Notes: a model not told the origin generated them from the sequence alone. A stretch of DNA of 64,000 nt from Erysipelotrichaceae bacterium (GCA_017454765.1 JAFTCJ010000021.1:62001-126000), one strand, 5' to 3'. Shown: positions 51,225 to 60,174, numbered from the stretch's first letter. Program-made: numbers and translations.

Positions 51225-53528
51225 ATGAAACTGATTAAAATACTGATTGCTTTGCTGCTGATGGCAACACTTGGCACCGCAGGTTTCTTCGGATACACTC
51301 TGCTTCAGTCAACCAAAGAAGTGGAAGTCCCGGATTTTCTGGGAAAGAATCAGAGTGAAGCCATCGCCTGGTGCGGTCAGCTGGATACGAAGTATTCCTG
51401 TGAATTTCTTTATGAGGAAAGCAAGGAAGTTGATAAAGACATCGTCTTTCAGCAGTCACTCAATGCAGGATCTGTTTTAAAAGACAATATCATGTTCCGT
51501 GTCTCTTCCGCGCTGATCAAACCGGTCAATCTGCCGCAGTTATACAATGCGACCAGGGCAGAGATCGAAGAGTGGCAGAACAAGAACATGATCCAGAATA
51601 TCACTTATGTCGAAGAAAACAGTGATACGGTTTCCGCAGGGACCGTCATCCGCATTGATCCGAGTGAAAACATCTATACGGATACGGCCGTAACGGTCTA
51701 TATCTCCTCCGGTCCGGAAAGAAGACCGGATGAAAAGATCGAGATCAAGTCCGGTGAATACACCAATCTGACGGTCGCCCAGTTTGAATCACAGATGAAA
51801 GCACTGGGTCTTGTTCCGAATCACAAGGAAGCAAAAGACAAGAGTTCATCCACTGTTGCCAAAGGAAATATCGTATGGCACGGTTCAGGTACTTATGAAA
51901 ACGGTGAAACGATCAATTACGGTATCTGCACACAGGGCTCAGATTCAGGATTAATCACAGTGAAAAAAGGTGATTATCTTGGAAAATCGGAGGAGGATTT
52001 CAAAACTGTCGCATCCAATCTTGGTTTAAGCCCTAATCACAATACTTCAAAAGATGCCTATTCCGATACCTATGTCAAAGGAACGATCGTATGGCACGGT
52101 TCCGGTACATACGAAAAAGGCGAAACATTCAATTACGGTCTGTCTTTAGGAAAAGAAGGCGGCACATCTGAAGATGATCTGTATATCACAAAAGACAAAT
52201 ACGTCGGCAAGACACAAGATGAGTTCCACACGATCGCAACAGGTCTCGGACTTATACCGACACACCGTTCCGACAGAGACGCCTACAGCGATACGATCGC
52301 CAAAGGCTCCATTGTGACTCATGGTTATGGTCAGTATGAAAAGGGCGAAGACTTCAACTATGGTCTGTCTTTAGGCAAGAAAGATTCATCATCTGATATC
52401 GATGTCGATATCGAAGATCTCTATGTACCTGAAGGTAAATTTGTAGGAAAATCAGAAGAGGAATTCAAGAAGATCGCAGTCTATCTGAAACTCAAACCGG
52501 TTCATTTAAGCAGCAGAGATGCCTACAGTGATACGGTAGCAAAAGGATCTGTTGTGACCCACGGTTTCGGCCAGTATGAAGAGGGAGAAGATTTCAATTA
52601 CGGACTCTCGTTAGGCAAGAAAGAAGGCTCTGCTTCTGAAGATGATCTGTATATCACGCAGGGTAAATACATTGGCAAGACGCAGGATGAGTTCCACACC
52701 ATCGCAAGCCGTCTGGGTCTGGTTGCAACACATCTGTCTGACAGAGACGCCTACAGCGATACGATCGCAAAAGGTTCAGTCGTAACCCACGGCTATGGTC
52801 AGTATGTACTGGGAGAAGATTTCAACTACGGTCTGTCTCTGGGTAAAAAAGAAGGAAGTTCCGATCAGATCGTGATTTCTTCCGGAACATATATCGGAAA
52901 AACGGAAAGTGAGATCAGATCGATCGCGAATAATCTGGGCGTCAGTCCGAATCACTCTACAGCAAGAGATGTCTACAGTGACAGTATCGCACAGGGATCA
53001 GTCGTATGGCACGGTTCCGGCACTTATGAAAAAGGCGAAACATTCAACTACGGGCTTTCGCTGGGAAAGATACCTGATGACAGCGTCAATGTCGTCAGCA
53101 AGGCAAATGCGACAGAAAGTGAATTCAAGTCCTATATTGAGGGTCTGGGTTTGAATTTAGGTACAAAATCGACAGAATATTCCAATACTGTAGGGGAAGG
53201 AAAGATCATTTCCAATGATACGGGAACCTTCAAAAAAGGAAGCAAAGTCAACTATAAGGTGTCTTTGGGCATACAGCCTTCTCAGACCGGAACGATCATG
53301 AGACCTGAGAAATACGATGTAGGCTCGACTTATGATGAGACCAAGTCGAAAATGCAGCAGTATCTCTCTGTATTCACCGATGTGACCTATGTCGGAGTCT
53401 CTTCCACAAGGGCAGTCGGGCGTATCGAAAAGATCGAAGTAGGTTCCTATGGATCTTCCTATGCCGAAGGCGCTTATCCCTCGGATACGAAGATCACTGT
53501 TTCCATCGTCAACAAGCAGACAAACTAG
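51225..53528 (+). CDS. Membrane-anchored PASTA-repeat protein
   Basis: A 767-residue protein with an N-terminal membrane anchor (about residues 5-27) and then only PASTA-like repeats. Two ordinary PASTA domains come first (VPDFLGKNQSEAI near 38; LPQLYNATRAEIE near 105). Seven tandem units of 66-80 residues follow, starting at residues 177, 249, 324, 404, 480, 554 and a degenerate one at 626, then a last PASTA-like unit from about 693. Units share YIGKTxxE, YSDTxAKGxVV and FNYGLSLGK. There is no kinase or transpeptidase domain. PASTA domains bind muropeptides, so it may organise the wall near the glucosaminidase. ATG 51225 is supported by GGAGG. Confidence 0.85.
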   Translation: MKLIKILIALLLMATLGTAGFFGYTLLQSTKEVEVPDFLGKNQSEAIAWCGQLDTKYSCEFLYEESKEVDKDIVFQQSLNAGSVLKDNIMFRVSSALIKPVNLPQLYNATRAEIEEWQNKNMIQNITYVEENSDTVSAGTVIRIDPSENIYTDTAVTVYISSGPERRPDEKIEIKSGEYTNLTVAQFESQMKALGLVPNHKEAKDKSSSTVAKGNIVWHGSGTYENGETINYGICTQGSDSGLITVKKGDYLGKSEEDFKTVASNLGLSPNHNTSKDAYSDTYVKGTIVWHGSGTYEKGETFNYGLSLGKEGGTSEDDLYITKDKYVGKTQDEFHTIATGLGLIPTHRSDRDAYSDTIAKGSIVTHGYGQYEKGEDFNYGLSLGKKDSSSDIDVDIEDLYVPEGKFVGKSEEEFKKIAVYLKLKPVHLSSRDAYSDTVAKGSVVTHGFGQYEEGEDFNYGLSLGKKEGSASEDDLYITQGKYIGKTQDEFHTIASRLGLVATHLSDRDAYSDTIAKGSVVTHGYGQYVLGEDFNYGLSLGKKEGSSDQIVISSGTYIGKTESEIRSIANNLGVSPNHSTARDVYSDSIAQGSVVWHGSGTYEKGETFNYGLSLGKIPDDSVNVVSKANATESEFKSYIEGLGLNLGTKSTEYSNTVGEGKIISNDTGTFKKGSKVNYKVSLGIQPSQTGTIMRPEKYDVGSTYDETKSKMQQYLSVFTDVTYVGVSSTRAVGRIEKIEVGSYGSSYAEGAYPSDTKITVSIVNKQTN
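51753..53300 (+). repeat. In-frame tandem repeats coding PASTA-like units
   Basis: Seven units of about 200-240 bases. Copies 3 and 5 are nearly identical over GACAGAGACGCCTACAGCG and the bases around it (near 52271 and 52741), while flanking linkers vary. That is the pattern expected from recent duplication or recombination between units. Confidence 0.88.
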
Positions 53529-53550
53529 TCGATTAGCTGATAAATCCATA

Positions 53551-53579
53551 TTCAAAAGTCTCTTCCTTTGAGATATAAT
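53551..53579 (+). promoter_or_regulatory. Promoter of the PFOR gene
   Basis: TTCAAA (53551-53556) and TATAAT (53574-53579) with a 17-base spacer. The leader then carries AGGAGGAG, the strongest ribosome binding site class in the window, as expected for an abundant enzyme. Confidence 0.8.
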
Positions 53580-53608
53580 TTAAAGTGCATAGGAGGAGAT
53601 TTTTAATT

Positions 53609-56600
53609 ATGGGAAAGACTTTCCAATCAATGGATGGCAACACTGCTGCCGCTCATTGCGCGTATGCTTTTACTGATGTAGCTGCGATTTATCCTATCAC
53701 TCCCTCTTCAACGATGGCTGAAGTTGTGGATTCATGGGCTACAGCGAAAAGAACGAATGTTTTCGGCAATATCGTAAAAGTTGCGGAAATGCAATCAGAA
53801 GCAGGCGCTGCAGGTGCTGTTCACGGTACTTTGCAGGGTGGTGCTTTGGCTACTACATTTACTGCATCTCAGGGTTTGCTGCTCATGATCCCGAATATGT
53901 ACAAGTGGGCCGGTGAATTGCTCCCGGGCGTTGTACATGTTGCTGCCAGAGCTTTGGCAACCAGCGCTTTGTCGATCTTCGGCGATCACGAAGATATCTA
54001 TGCTGCTAGACAGACAGGTGTCTGCATGCTTTGTTCCAACTCCGTTCAGGAAGCAATGGATCTTGCAGGTGTCGCACACCTGGCTGCAATCAAGGGATCC
54101 GTTCCGTTCCTTCATTTCTTTGACGGATTCAGAACTTCTCATGAAATTCAGAAAGTCGAAGTCATGGACTATGACTATCTGAAGTCACTGCTGGATATGG
54201 ACTGTGTGAAGAAATTCAAGGCCAATGCTTTGAATCCGCACGGAAACGCAGTTACCAGAGGCGGTGCTGAAAACGATGACGTCGTATTCCAGACCAGAGA
54301 AGCACAGAATGAGCATTTCGCAAAAGTTCCCGATATCGTAGCCGACTATATGGCAAAGATCTCGGAACATACGGGAAGAGATTATAAACCGTTTACTTAC
54401 TACGGCGCACCCGATGCCGAAAGAGTAATCGTTGCTATGGGTTCCGTCGTCGAGACGATCAAGGAAGTCATTGATGCCCTTGTTGCAAAAGGCGAGAAGA
54501 TCGGTGTCATTTCCGTTCATCTGTACAGACCTTTCTCAGCAAAATACATGTTCAATGTTCTTCCGAAGACTGTGAAGAAGATTGCTGTTCTTGACAGGAC
54601 CAAGGAAATCGGCACAAGAGAGCCGCTGTATCTGGATGTTCTGAACGTTCTGAAAGATACAGACATCAAGATCATCGGCGGCAGATACGGTATCGCTTCA
54701 AAAGATACCGCTCCGAACCAGATCAAGGCCGTCTTTGACGAACTGGCAAAAGCCGAGCCGAAAGAAGAATTCACCATCGGTATCAACGATGATGTCACTC
54801 ATCTCTCACTCGATGTAGATCCTGATTTCAAGATCGACGGAACATATACTTCATGTCTGTTCTGGGGTCTGGGTTCAGACGGTACTGTCGGTGCCAACAA
54901 GAACTCCGTCAAGATCATCGGCGACAATACCGATCAGTATGCACAGGCTTATTTCCAGTATGACTCCAGAAAGGCCGGCGGTGTCACGAGATCTCACCTG
55001 AGATTCGGCCCGGATCCGATCAGAAGCACATACTATGTCAATAACGCCGACTTCGTATCCTGCTCACTTGATTCTTATGTTCTCAAGTATGACATGCTGT
55101 CAGGTCTGAAAGACGGCGGTACATTCCTGCTGAATACGACGATCGATGCTGACAAGATCGAAGACTATCTGCCGAACAGAATGAAAGTTCAGCTGGCAAA
55201 GAAACACGCAAAATTCTATATCATCAACGCCACCAAGATCTGTACCGAGATCGGTATGGGCAGAAGAACCAATACGACTTTACAGTCTGCATTCTTCGCT
55301 CTGAATGAACAGATCATGCCTTATGACAAAGCACTTGAGCTCATGAAGGCTGCTGCCAAGAAGTCTTACGGCAAGAAGGGCGATGATGTCGTCGAAATGA
55401 ACTGGAAGGCGATCGATGCCGGTAAGGCCGGACTGGTAGAAGTACCTGTCAAGGCTGAATGGGCAGATCTCCCCAGCAAGTTTGAAGTTGAAAAGACCGG
55501 CGATGCCTACTTTGATGAATTCGTACAGGGCTTCGATACCCTCAGCGGCTATGATATGCCTGTATCTGCATTCACGAAGTACGGTGTACTGGACGGCACG
55601 ATGAGAAACAATGTTTCCTATGCCGAGCACAGAAACATCGCGTCTTATGTTCCGAAGTGGAATCCGGCCAACTGTATCCAGTGTGGTTTCTGTTCCTTCG
55701 TATGTCCGCACGCAACGATCAGACAGTTCGCTCTGACTGATGAAGAAGTTGCCAATGCACCGATGGAATTCGAGACCATCCAGGCTATGGGCAAGGGTGC
55801 CGAGAACTACAAATTCAGAGTACAGGTTTCTCCTGACAACTGTGTCGGCTGCGGTCTGTGTGCTGCAGAATGTCCGGGCAAGGGCGGAAACAAGGCTCTG
55901 GAGATGGTAGATGTCCACTCACTGATGAACGAGGCTCCTCTGGCAGACTATCTTTTCAACCAGACAGAATACAAGTCAGAACTCGTCAACGATACGCCGA
56001 AGGGAACGCAGTTCCTGAAGCCTTACTTCGAAGTTCCGGGTTCATGTCCGGGATGCGGCGAAGCTCCGTACTACAGACTGGTATCTCAGCTCTTCGGTCC
56101 GGATATGCTGGTAGCAAATGCAACAGGCTGTTCATCCATCTACTGCGGTTCGACTCCTTCAACTCCGTTTGTCACCGATAAGGACGGCAACGGTATCGCC
56201 TGGGCGAACTCACTGTTTGAAGACAATGCCGAGTACGGCTATGGTATGGCACTTGCCAAGAACTATCAGAAGTCAGTACTGCTGAAGGTCATGGAAGACA
56301 ATCTGGGCAATGTCGAACCCGAACTGAAAGAACTGCTTGAAGAATATCTCAAGATCAACGGCAACAGAATCGAAGAAAAGAAACTGGCTGCAAGGATCGG
56401 CGAACTGGCCGGCAAGTCAAAATGCGAAGCTGTTCATGTACTTGCGGAACAGGTCAGAGATCTCGTCTCCAACTCCATCTGGATCGTCGGCGGCGACGGC
56501 TGGGCATATGATATCGGCTACGGCGGACTCGATCATGTCATCGCCAACAACCTGAATGTCAATATCCTGGTTCTGGATACCGAAGTTTATTCTAATACAG

Positions 56601-57106
56601 GCGGTCAGTCATCCAAGTCTTCACAGGCTGCTTCCATCGCGCAGTTCGCTGCCGGCGGTAAGGCAGTCGCCAAGAAAGACCTCGGTCAGATCGCTATGAG
56701 TTATGGCCATGTCTATGTTGCTTCCGTATGTATGGGTGCCAACAGAATGCAGGCGATCAAGGCTCTGAAAGAAGCTGAGAGCTACAACGGTCCGTCTCTG
56801 ATCATCGCTTACTGTCCGTGTGAACTGCACGGTATCAAGGGCGGTCTGTCCAAACAGCAACTTGTTCAGAAGCAGGCTGTCGAGTGCGGCTATGTCACAC
56901 TTTACAGATACGATCCTCGTAACGAATCTCCTCTGACGATCGATTATAAGACACCTGATTTCGACAAGTTCCAGGACTTCCTGATGGACGAAGCAAGATA
57001 CAACAATCTTGTCAAAGTCAATCCGGAACAGGCTGAGGCCTTATACGAAAAAGCAAAGAGCGACGCAAAGAGAAGATTTGCGAATCTCGAAGCTAGAGCA
57101 AAGTAA
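53609..57106 (+). CDS. nifJ: Pyruvate:ferredoxin (flavodoxin) oxidoreductase
   Basis: A 1165-residue single-chain PFOR that oxidises pyruvate to acetyl-CoA and CO2 and reduces ferredoxin. Order: N-terminal TPP pyrimidine domain (SMDGNTAAAHCAYAFTDV, AAIYPITPSS), CoA-binding and gamma domains, two 4Fe-4S motifs at C689 (CIQCGFCSFVCP) and C745 (CVGCGLCAAECP), and a C-terminal TPP-pyrophosphate domain with GDGWAYDIGYGG near 965 and EVYSNTGGQSSKSS. The cluster-proximal cysteines SCPGCGEAPY are also seen. The start is ATG 53609; the longer frame crosses the ribosome binding site. It indicates anaerobic fermentative metabolism. Confidence 0.97.
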   Translation: MGKTFQSMDGNTAAAHCAYAFTDVAAIYPITPSSTMAEVVDSWATAKRTNVFGNIVKVAEMQSEAGAAGAVHGTLQGGALATTFTASQGLLLMIPNMYKWAGELLPGVVHVAARALATSALSIFGDHEDIYAARQTGVCMLCSNSVQEAMDLAGVAHLAAIKGSVPFLHFFDGFRTSHEIQKVEVMDYDYLKSLLDMDCVKKFKANALNPHGNAVTRGGAENDDVVFQTREAQNEHFAKVPDIVADYMAKISEHTGRDYKPFTYYGAPDAERVIVAMGSVVETIKEVIDALVAKGEKIGVISVHLYRPFSAKYMFNVLPKTVKKIAVLDRTKEIGTREPLYLDVLNVLKDTDIKIIGGRYGIASKDTAPNQIKAVFDELAKAEPKEEFTIGINDDVTHLSLDVDPDFKIDGTYTSCLFWGLGSDGTVGANKNSVKIIGDNTDQYAQAYFQYDSRKAGGVTRSHLRFGPDPIRSTYYVNNADFVSCSLDSYVLKYDMLSGLKDGGTFLLNTTIDADKIEDYLPNRMKVQLAKKHAKFYIINATKICTEIGMGRRTNTTLQSAFFALNEQIMPYDKALELMKAAAKKSYGKKGDDVVEMNWKAIDAGKAGLVEVPVKAEWADLPSKFEVEKTGDAYFDEFVQGFDTLSGYDMPVSAFTKYGVLDGTMRNNVSYAEHRNIASYVPKWNPANCIQCGFCSFVCPHATIRQFALTDEEVANAPMEFETIQAMGKGAENYKFRVQVSPDNCVGCGLCAAECPGKGGNKALEMVDVHSLMNEAPLADYLFNQTEYKSELVNDTPKGTQFLKPYFEVPGSCPGCGEAPYYRLVSQLFGPDMLVANATGCSSIYCGSTPSTPFVTDKDGNGIAWANSLFEDNAEYGYGMALAKNYQKSVLLKVMEDNLGNVEPELKELLEEYLKINGNRIEEKKLAARIGELAGKSKCEAVHVLAEQVRDLVSNSIWIVGGDGWAYDIGYGGLDHVIANNLNVNILVLDTEVYSNTGGQSSKSSQAASIAQFAAGGKAVAKKDLGQIAMSYGHVYVASVCMGANRMQAIKALKEAESYNGPSLIIAYCPCELHGIKGGLSKQQLVQKQAVECGYVTLYRYDPRNESPLTIDYKTPDFDKFQDFLMDEARYNNLVKVNPEQAEALYEKAKSDAKRRFANLEARAK

Positions 57107-57115
57107 TTCCTGAAG

Positions 57116-57141
57116 AAGCCGGTTGAAAAACCGGCTTTTTT
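57116..57141 (+). terminator. Terminator after PFOR
   Basis: AAGCCGGTT at 57116-57124 pairs with AACCGGCTT at 57129-57137 over GAAA, followed by TTTT. Confidence 0.93.
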
Positions 57142-57156
57142 CATGCTTTTTTCGTA

Positions 57157-57162
57157 TATACT
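57157..57162 (+). promoter_or_regulatory. -10 box of recX (leaderless)
   Basis: TATACT ends six bases before the GTG at 57169. No Shine-Dalgarno in the gap (GGATTT). Confidence 0.55.
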
Positions 57163-57168
57163 GGATTT

Positions 57169-57987
57169 GTGAATGTCGAAGAGTTACTGAAGAAAAACAA
57201 AGCCATAGCAGAAACGGATATCGTTTATCCGATCAAGAAGATCAGACTCTATGATTCCTATGTCATGGTCTTTCTGGAAGATGAAAAGATACAGGTATCG
57301 GATGATGCCTATTTTGAATACGGTCTGAAAGACAGAAAAGGACTGGATGAAGATCTTTATCAGAAGCTGAAAGAGGAAGAAAGCGTTCTGAAGGCCTACA
57401 GAGGCGCTCTGAGAAAGATTTCAATGAAGGATCAGAGTGTTAAACAGATCAGGGATTATCTCGCACAGAAAGAGATTAAAAGGGCCGACAGGGAAATGAT
57501 CATAGAGAAACTGAAATCTTTATCGCTGCTTGATGATGAGAAATTCTGTATTTCAAAGATCAATTACTATGAAAAGACATCGCTTTCGCAGAAACAGATC
57601 AGGGAAAAACTGAAGAAAGCGGGTATCGGTGAAGAGCTGATCGCGAAGCATATGAGAAGCAATGAAACGGATGAATACCGCAAAGCACTTCATATCGCTG
57701 AGAAATATGAAAAAAGCATCCAGAATAAATCATTTCTGGCGAAGAAACAGAGCGTGATGAATAAGCTTGTGAGTGCCGGTTTCTCATATGAAATGTCACA
57801 GAAGGCAACAGAGTCGATCGTAAGTGAAGGACAAAATGAGTTAGAATTATTACAAAGAGAATATCAGAAGGCTCTTGGGAAATATCAGAAAAAATATACT
57901 GATCATGAACTCAAACAGCATGTCATCGCATATCTGCTGAACAAGGGCTTCCGGTATGAAGATATCAGAAGCGTAACGGAGGAATAA
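57169..57987 (+). CDS. recX: RecX family regulator
   Basis: A 272-residue RecX-type protein built of three-helix repeats: ALRKISMKDQSVKQIRDYLAQKEI near 79, KLKSLSLLDDEKFC near 115, SQKQIREKLKKAGIGEELI near 139, and a last unit near 245 (ELKQHVIAYLLNKGFRYEDI). RecX inhibits RecA filament extension. At 272 residues it is the long Firmicute form. The start is GTG 57169 with no ribosome binding site; TATACT is six bases upstream. yhaM follows one base after the stop. Confidence 0.88.
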   Translation: MNVEELLKKNKAIAETDIVYPIKKIRLYDSYVMVFLEDEKIQVSDDAYFEYGLKDRKGLDEDLYQKLKEEESVLKAYRGALRKISMKDQSVKQIRDYLAQKEIKRADREMIIEKLKSLSLLDDEKFCISKINYYEKTSLSQKQIREKLKKAGIGEELIAKHMRSNETDEYRKALHIAEKYEKSIQNKSFLAKKQSVMNKLVSAGFSYEMSQKATESIVSEGQNELELLQREYQKALGKYQKKYTDHELKQHVIAYLLNKGFRYEDIRSVTEE

Positions 57988-57988
57988 A

Positions 57989-58924
57989 ATGGGCAAACAG
58001 GTTAAGGATTTCAAGGAAGGCGAAAGGATCAATACAAATCTGCTTATCTCGCAGCTGGTCAGAGGAACGACGAACTCGGGTTCGCCATACCTTTCACTGG
58101 TCCTGCAGGATTCCACAAAGTCGATCGAAGCGAAACTGTGGGATGTCAAGCCGGAACTGGAGAAACAGCTGGAAGTGGGAAAGGTCTATGAATTCGAGAT
58201 CGAAGTCATCAAATACAAAAACAACCTGCAGGCCAAGGTGCTGAAGGTGCTTCCTCTGCCGCAGGCGGATATCGATATGGAAGAATTCGTGTTCAGATCA
58301 CCGGTATCGAAAGATGTACTGAGAAACAATATTCAGGAAGGCATCTCGATGATCGAAAACGAGAATATCGCAAAGATCGTATCCGGCTGTCTGAATTACT
58401 ATGCAGGCAGTGTCTATGAGTATCCGGCTGCCGCCAAGATCCATCATAATTTCATTGGCGGACTGGCGACACATACTTCCGGTATGATCAAGATCGCAGC
58501 TGCCTTGTGTGCCATCTATCCTTCGATCAGCAGGGATTATCTGCTGGCAGGTGTCATCATCCATGATCTGGGCAAGATCGAGGAACTTTCCTCACCGGTG
58601 GTGACTGAATATACCAAGGAAGGAAAACTTTTGGGTCATATCTCGATCATGGATGCCAGGCTCCTGCAGATCGGAAGTGATCTGGGACTGGAAGACAGCG
58701 AAGAGCTGCTGATCTTAAGACATATGGTGCTTTCTCATCACGGGCAGTTTGAGTACGGTTCTCCTGTCAGACCGGAAACGCTGGAAGCCGAGATCCTCAA
58801 TCTGATCGACAATATCGATGCCAGGATCAATACGATCGACAAGGCTCTGGAAGAGGTGAAGGAAGGGGAATTCACACAGAAACTCTTCGCTTTGGATAAC
58901 AGAGTATTCTATAAGCATAATTGA
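57989..58924 (+). CDS. yhaM: 3'-5' exoribonuclease YhaM
   Basis: A 311-residue enzyme with an N-terminal OB-fold ([27 protein letters not shown]) and an HD domain. The HD ligands are H in [16 protein letters not shown] near 152, HD in [12 protein letters not shown] near 191, and [13 protein letters not shown] near 247. In Bacillus and streptococci YhaM trims 3' ends of RNAs after terminators. ACGGAGGAA precedes the ATG. Its transcription stops at a hairpin overlapping the rplK promoter. Confidence 0.93.
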   Translation: MGKQVKDFKEGERINTNLLISQLVRGTTNSGSPYLSLVLQDSTKSIEAKLWDVKPELEKQLEVGKVYEFEIEVIKYKNNLQAKVLKVLPLPQADIDMEEFVFRSPVSKDVLRNNIQEGISMIENENIAKIVSGCLNYYAGSVYEYPAAAKIHHNFIGGLATHTSGMIKIAAALCAIYPSISRDYLLAGVIIHDLGKIEELSSPVVTEYTKEGKLLGHISIMDARLLQIGSDLGLEDSEELLILRHMVLSHHGQFEYGSPVRPETLEAEILNLIDNIDARINTIDKALEEVKEGEFTQKLFALDNRVFYKHN

Positions 58925-58928
58925 TGAA

Positions 58929-58955
58929 AAAAGGCTTGAAATAAGCCTTTTCTTT
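58929..58955 (+). terminator. Terminator after yhaM
   Basis: AAAAGGCTT at 58929-58937 pairs with AAGCCTTTT at 58943-58951 over a GAAAT loop, followed by CTTTCG. Confidence 0.8.
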
Positions 58956-58964
58956 CGTTATAAT
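58936..58964 (+). promoter_or_regulatory. Promoter of rplK-rplA
   Basis: TTGAAA (58936-58941) and TATAAT (58959-58964) with an exact 17-base spacer. The -35 lies in the loop and arm of the yhaM terminator. Confidence 0.85.
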
Positions 58965-58970
58965 AGTAAA

Positions 58971-59019
58971 GCTGTGGAAGGAGAGCAATCACTCCGACAT
59001 ACCCACGGGCCAAAGGAGG
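58971..59019 (+). promoter_or_regulatory. Putative L11/L1 operon leader RNA
   Basis: GTGG (from 58973), GGAG, CTCC and CCAC form nested pairing (GTGG..GGAG agcaatca CTCC..CCAC), leaving AAAGGAGG as the rplK ribosome binding site. A short stem of this shape in front of rplK resembles the operator through which L1 autoregulates in other bacteria; binding is inferred. Confidence 0.5.
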
Positions 59020-59024
59020 AATTT

Positions 59025-59438
59025 ATGGCAAAAAAAGTTGCAAAAGTTTGTAAGCTGAACTTTATGGCCGGTCAGGCAAAACCGGGTCCGGCTCTTGCAT
59101 CTGCTGGTATCAACATGCCGCAGTTCTGCACGCAGTTCAATGATCAGACAAAAGACAGAACGGGCGATATCGTCCCTGTCATCATCACTGCTTATGAAGA
59201 CAAATCATTCGATTTCGTCCTCAAGACCACTCCGGCTGCTTTCTTGCTGAAGAAGGCTGCAGGTGTAGCAAAAGCTTCAGGCAATCCGAACACTGTCAAG
59301 GCCGGCAAGATCACGACAGCTCAGTTAAGAGAAATTGCTGAGTACAAGATGCCGGATCTCAACGCCAACGATGTGGAAGCTGCTATGAGAATCATCGCCG
59401 GTACGGCTAGAAACATGGGAATCGAGGTAGTTGACTGA
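59025..59438 (+). CDS. rplK: Ribosomal protein L11, shortened N-terminal loop
   Basis: A 137-residue L11, the 50S GTPase-centre protein. The C-terminal rRNA-binding domain is normal ([47 protein letters not shown]). In the N-terminal domain the usual AGxAxPxPPVGPALGxxGVN is [16 protein letters not shown], four residues shorter, so the double-proline loop that contacts thiostrepton and translation factors is cut. The start at ATG 59025 follows AAAGGAGG. It overlaps rplA by one base; rplJ and rplL are not downstream. Confidence 0.97.
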   Translation: MAKKVAKVCKLNFMAGQAKPGPALASAGINMPQFCTQFNDQTKDRTGDIVPVIITAYEDKSFDFVLKTTPAAFLLKKAAGVAKASGNPNTVKAGKITTAQLREIAEYKMPDLNANDVEAAMRIIAGTARNMGIEVVD

Positions 59439-60121
59439 TGAAACATTCAAAGAACTACAACAGCGCGAAAGCCATGATCGACGGCAACAAGAAGTATTCT
59501 CCGTTAGAGGCATGCGAACTGGCCAAGAAGACCACGACTGTCAAATATGATGCGACGATCAGAGCTTCTTTCAAGCTCAATGTCGACCCGCGTCAGGCTG
59601 ATCAGCAGATCAGAGGTGCGATCGTCCTCCCCAACGGAACGGGCAGATCTCAGAAAGTCTTAGTCGTCACACAGGGCGCCAACATGGAAGTTGCCAAGAA
59701 CGCCGGTGCTGACTTCGTCGGTGACAAGGAAATCCTGGAAAAGATCAAGGGCGGCTGGTTCGATTATGATGTGATCGTTGCCACTCCCGATATGATGGGT
59801 GAACTCGGTAAATTAGGTAAGATCCTGGGTCCGAAAGGCCTGATGCCTAACCCCAAGACCGGTACTGTTACACCGAATATCGCCAATGCAGTCGATGAAA
59901 TCAAGAAAGGTAAGGTCACTTACCGTGTCGACAAGGAAGGAAATATCAACTGTCTGATCGGCAAGTCGTCATTCGATGCTGAAAAGCTGGCTGAAAACTT
60001 CTCTACTCTGCTTGGTGTCATCATCAAGGCGAGACCCGCTGCAGTCAAGGGCAATTATATCCAGTCCTGCACACTCTCCAGCAATATGGGTCCCGGTATC
60101 AAGGTAGATACGACTTTATAG
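59438..60121 (+). CDS. rplA: Ribosomal protein L1
   Basis: A 227-residue L1-stalk protein. [44 protein letters not shown] N-terminal block, [30 protein letters not shown] near 88, [20 protein letters not shown] near 127, and [20 protein letters not shown] near 187 are standard. ATG overlaps the rplK stop (TGATG). A terminator follows, so this operon has only two genes. Confidence 0.98.
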   Translation: MKHSKNYNSAKAMIDGNKKYSPLEACELAKKTTTVKYDATIRASFKLNVDPRQADQQIRGAIVLPNGTGRSQKVLVVTQGANMEVAKNAGADFVGDKEILEKIKGGWFDYDVIVATPDMMGELGKLGKILGPKGLMPNPKTGTVTPNIANAVDEIKKGKVTYRVDKEGNINCLIGKSSFDAEKLAENFSTLLGVIIKARPAAVKGNYIQSCTLSSNMGPGIKVDTTL

Positions 60122-60127
60122 GAAATT

Positions 60128-60157
60128 AAGAGGTTTAGGCCTCTTTTCCTTTTTCCT
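60128..60157 (+). terminator. Terminator after rplA
   Basis: AAGAGG at 60128-60133 pairs with CCTCTT at 60140-60145, followed by TTCCTTTTTCC. The stem is short but the T-rich tail is good. Confidence 0.7.
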
Positions 60158-60159
60158 TG

Positions 60160-60168
60160 TGTTATAAT
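60160..60168 (+). promoter_or_regulatory. Extended -10 promoter of the pheST T-box
   Basis: TGTTATAAT (TG at 60160-60161, TATAAT at 60163-60168); the -35 is weak, consistent with an extended -10. Confidence 0.65.
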
Positions 60169-60174
60169 TTGTAC

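Noticed and set aside
51753..53300. Direct repeats considered as a CRISPR array
   Set aside because: The units are over 200 bases, in frame within one PASTA protein, with no unique spacers of CRISPR size and no cas genes.
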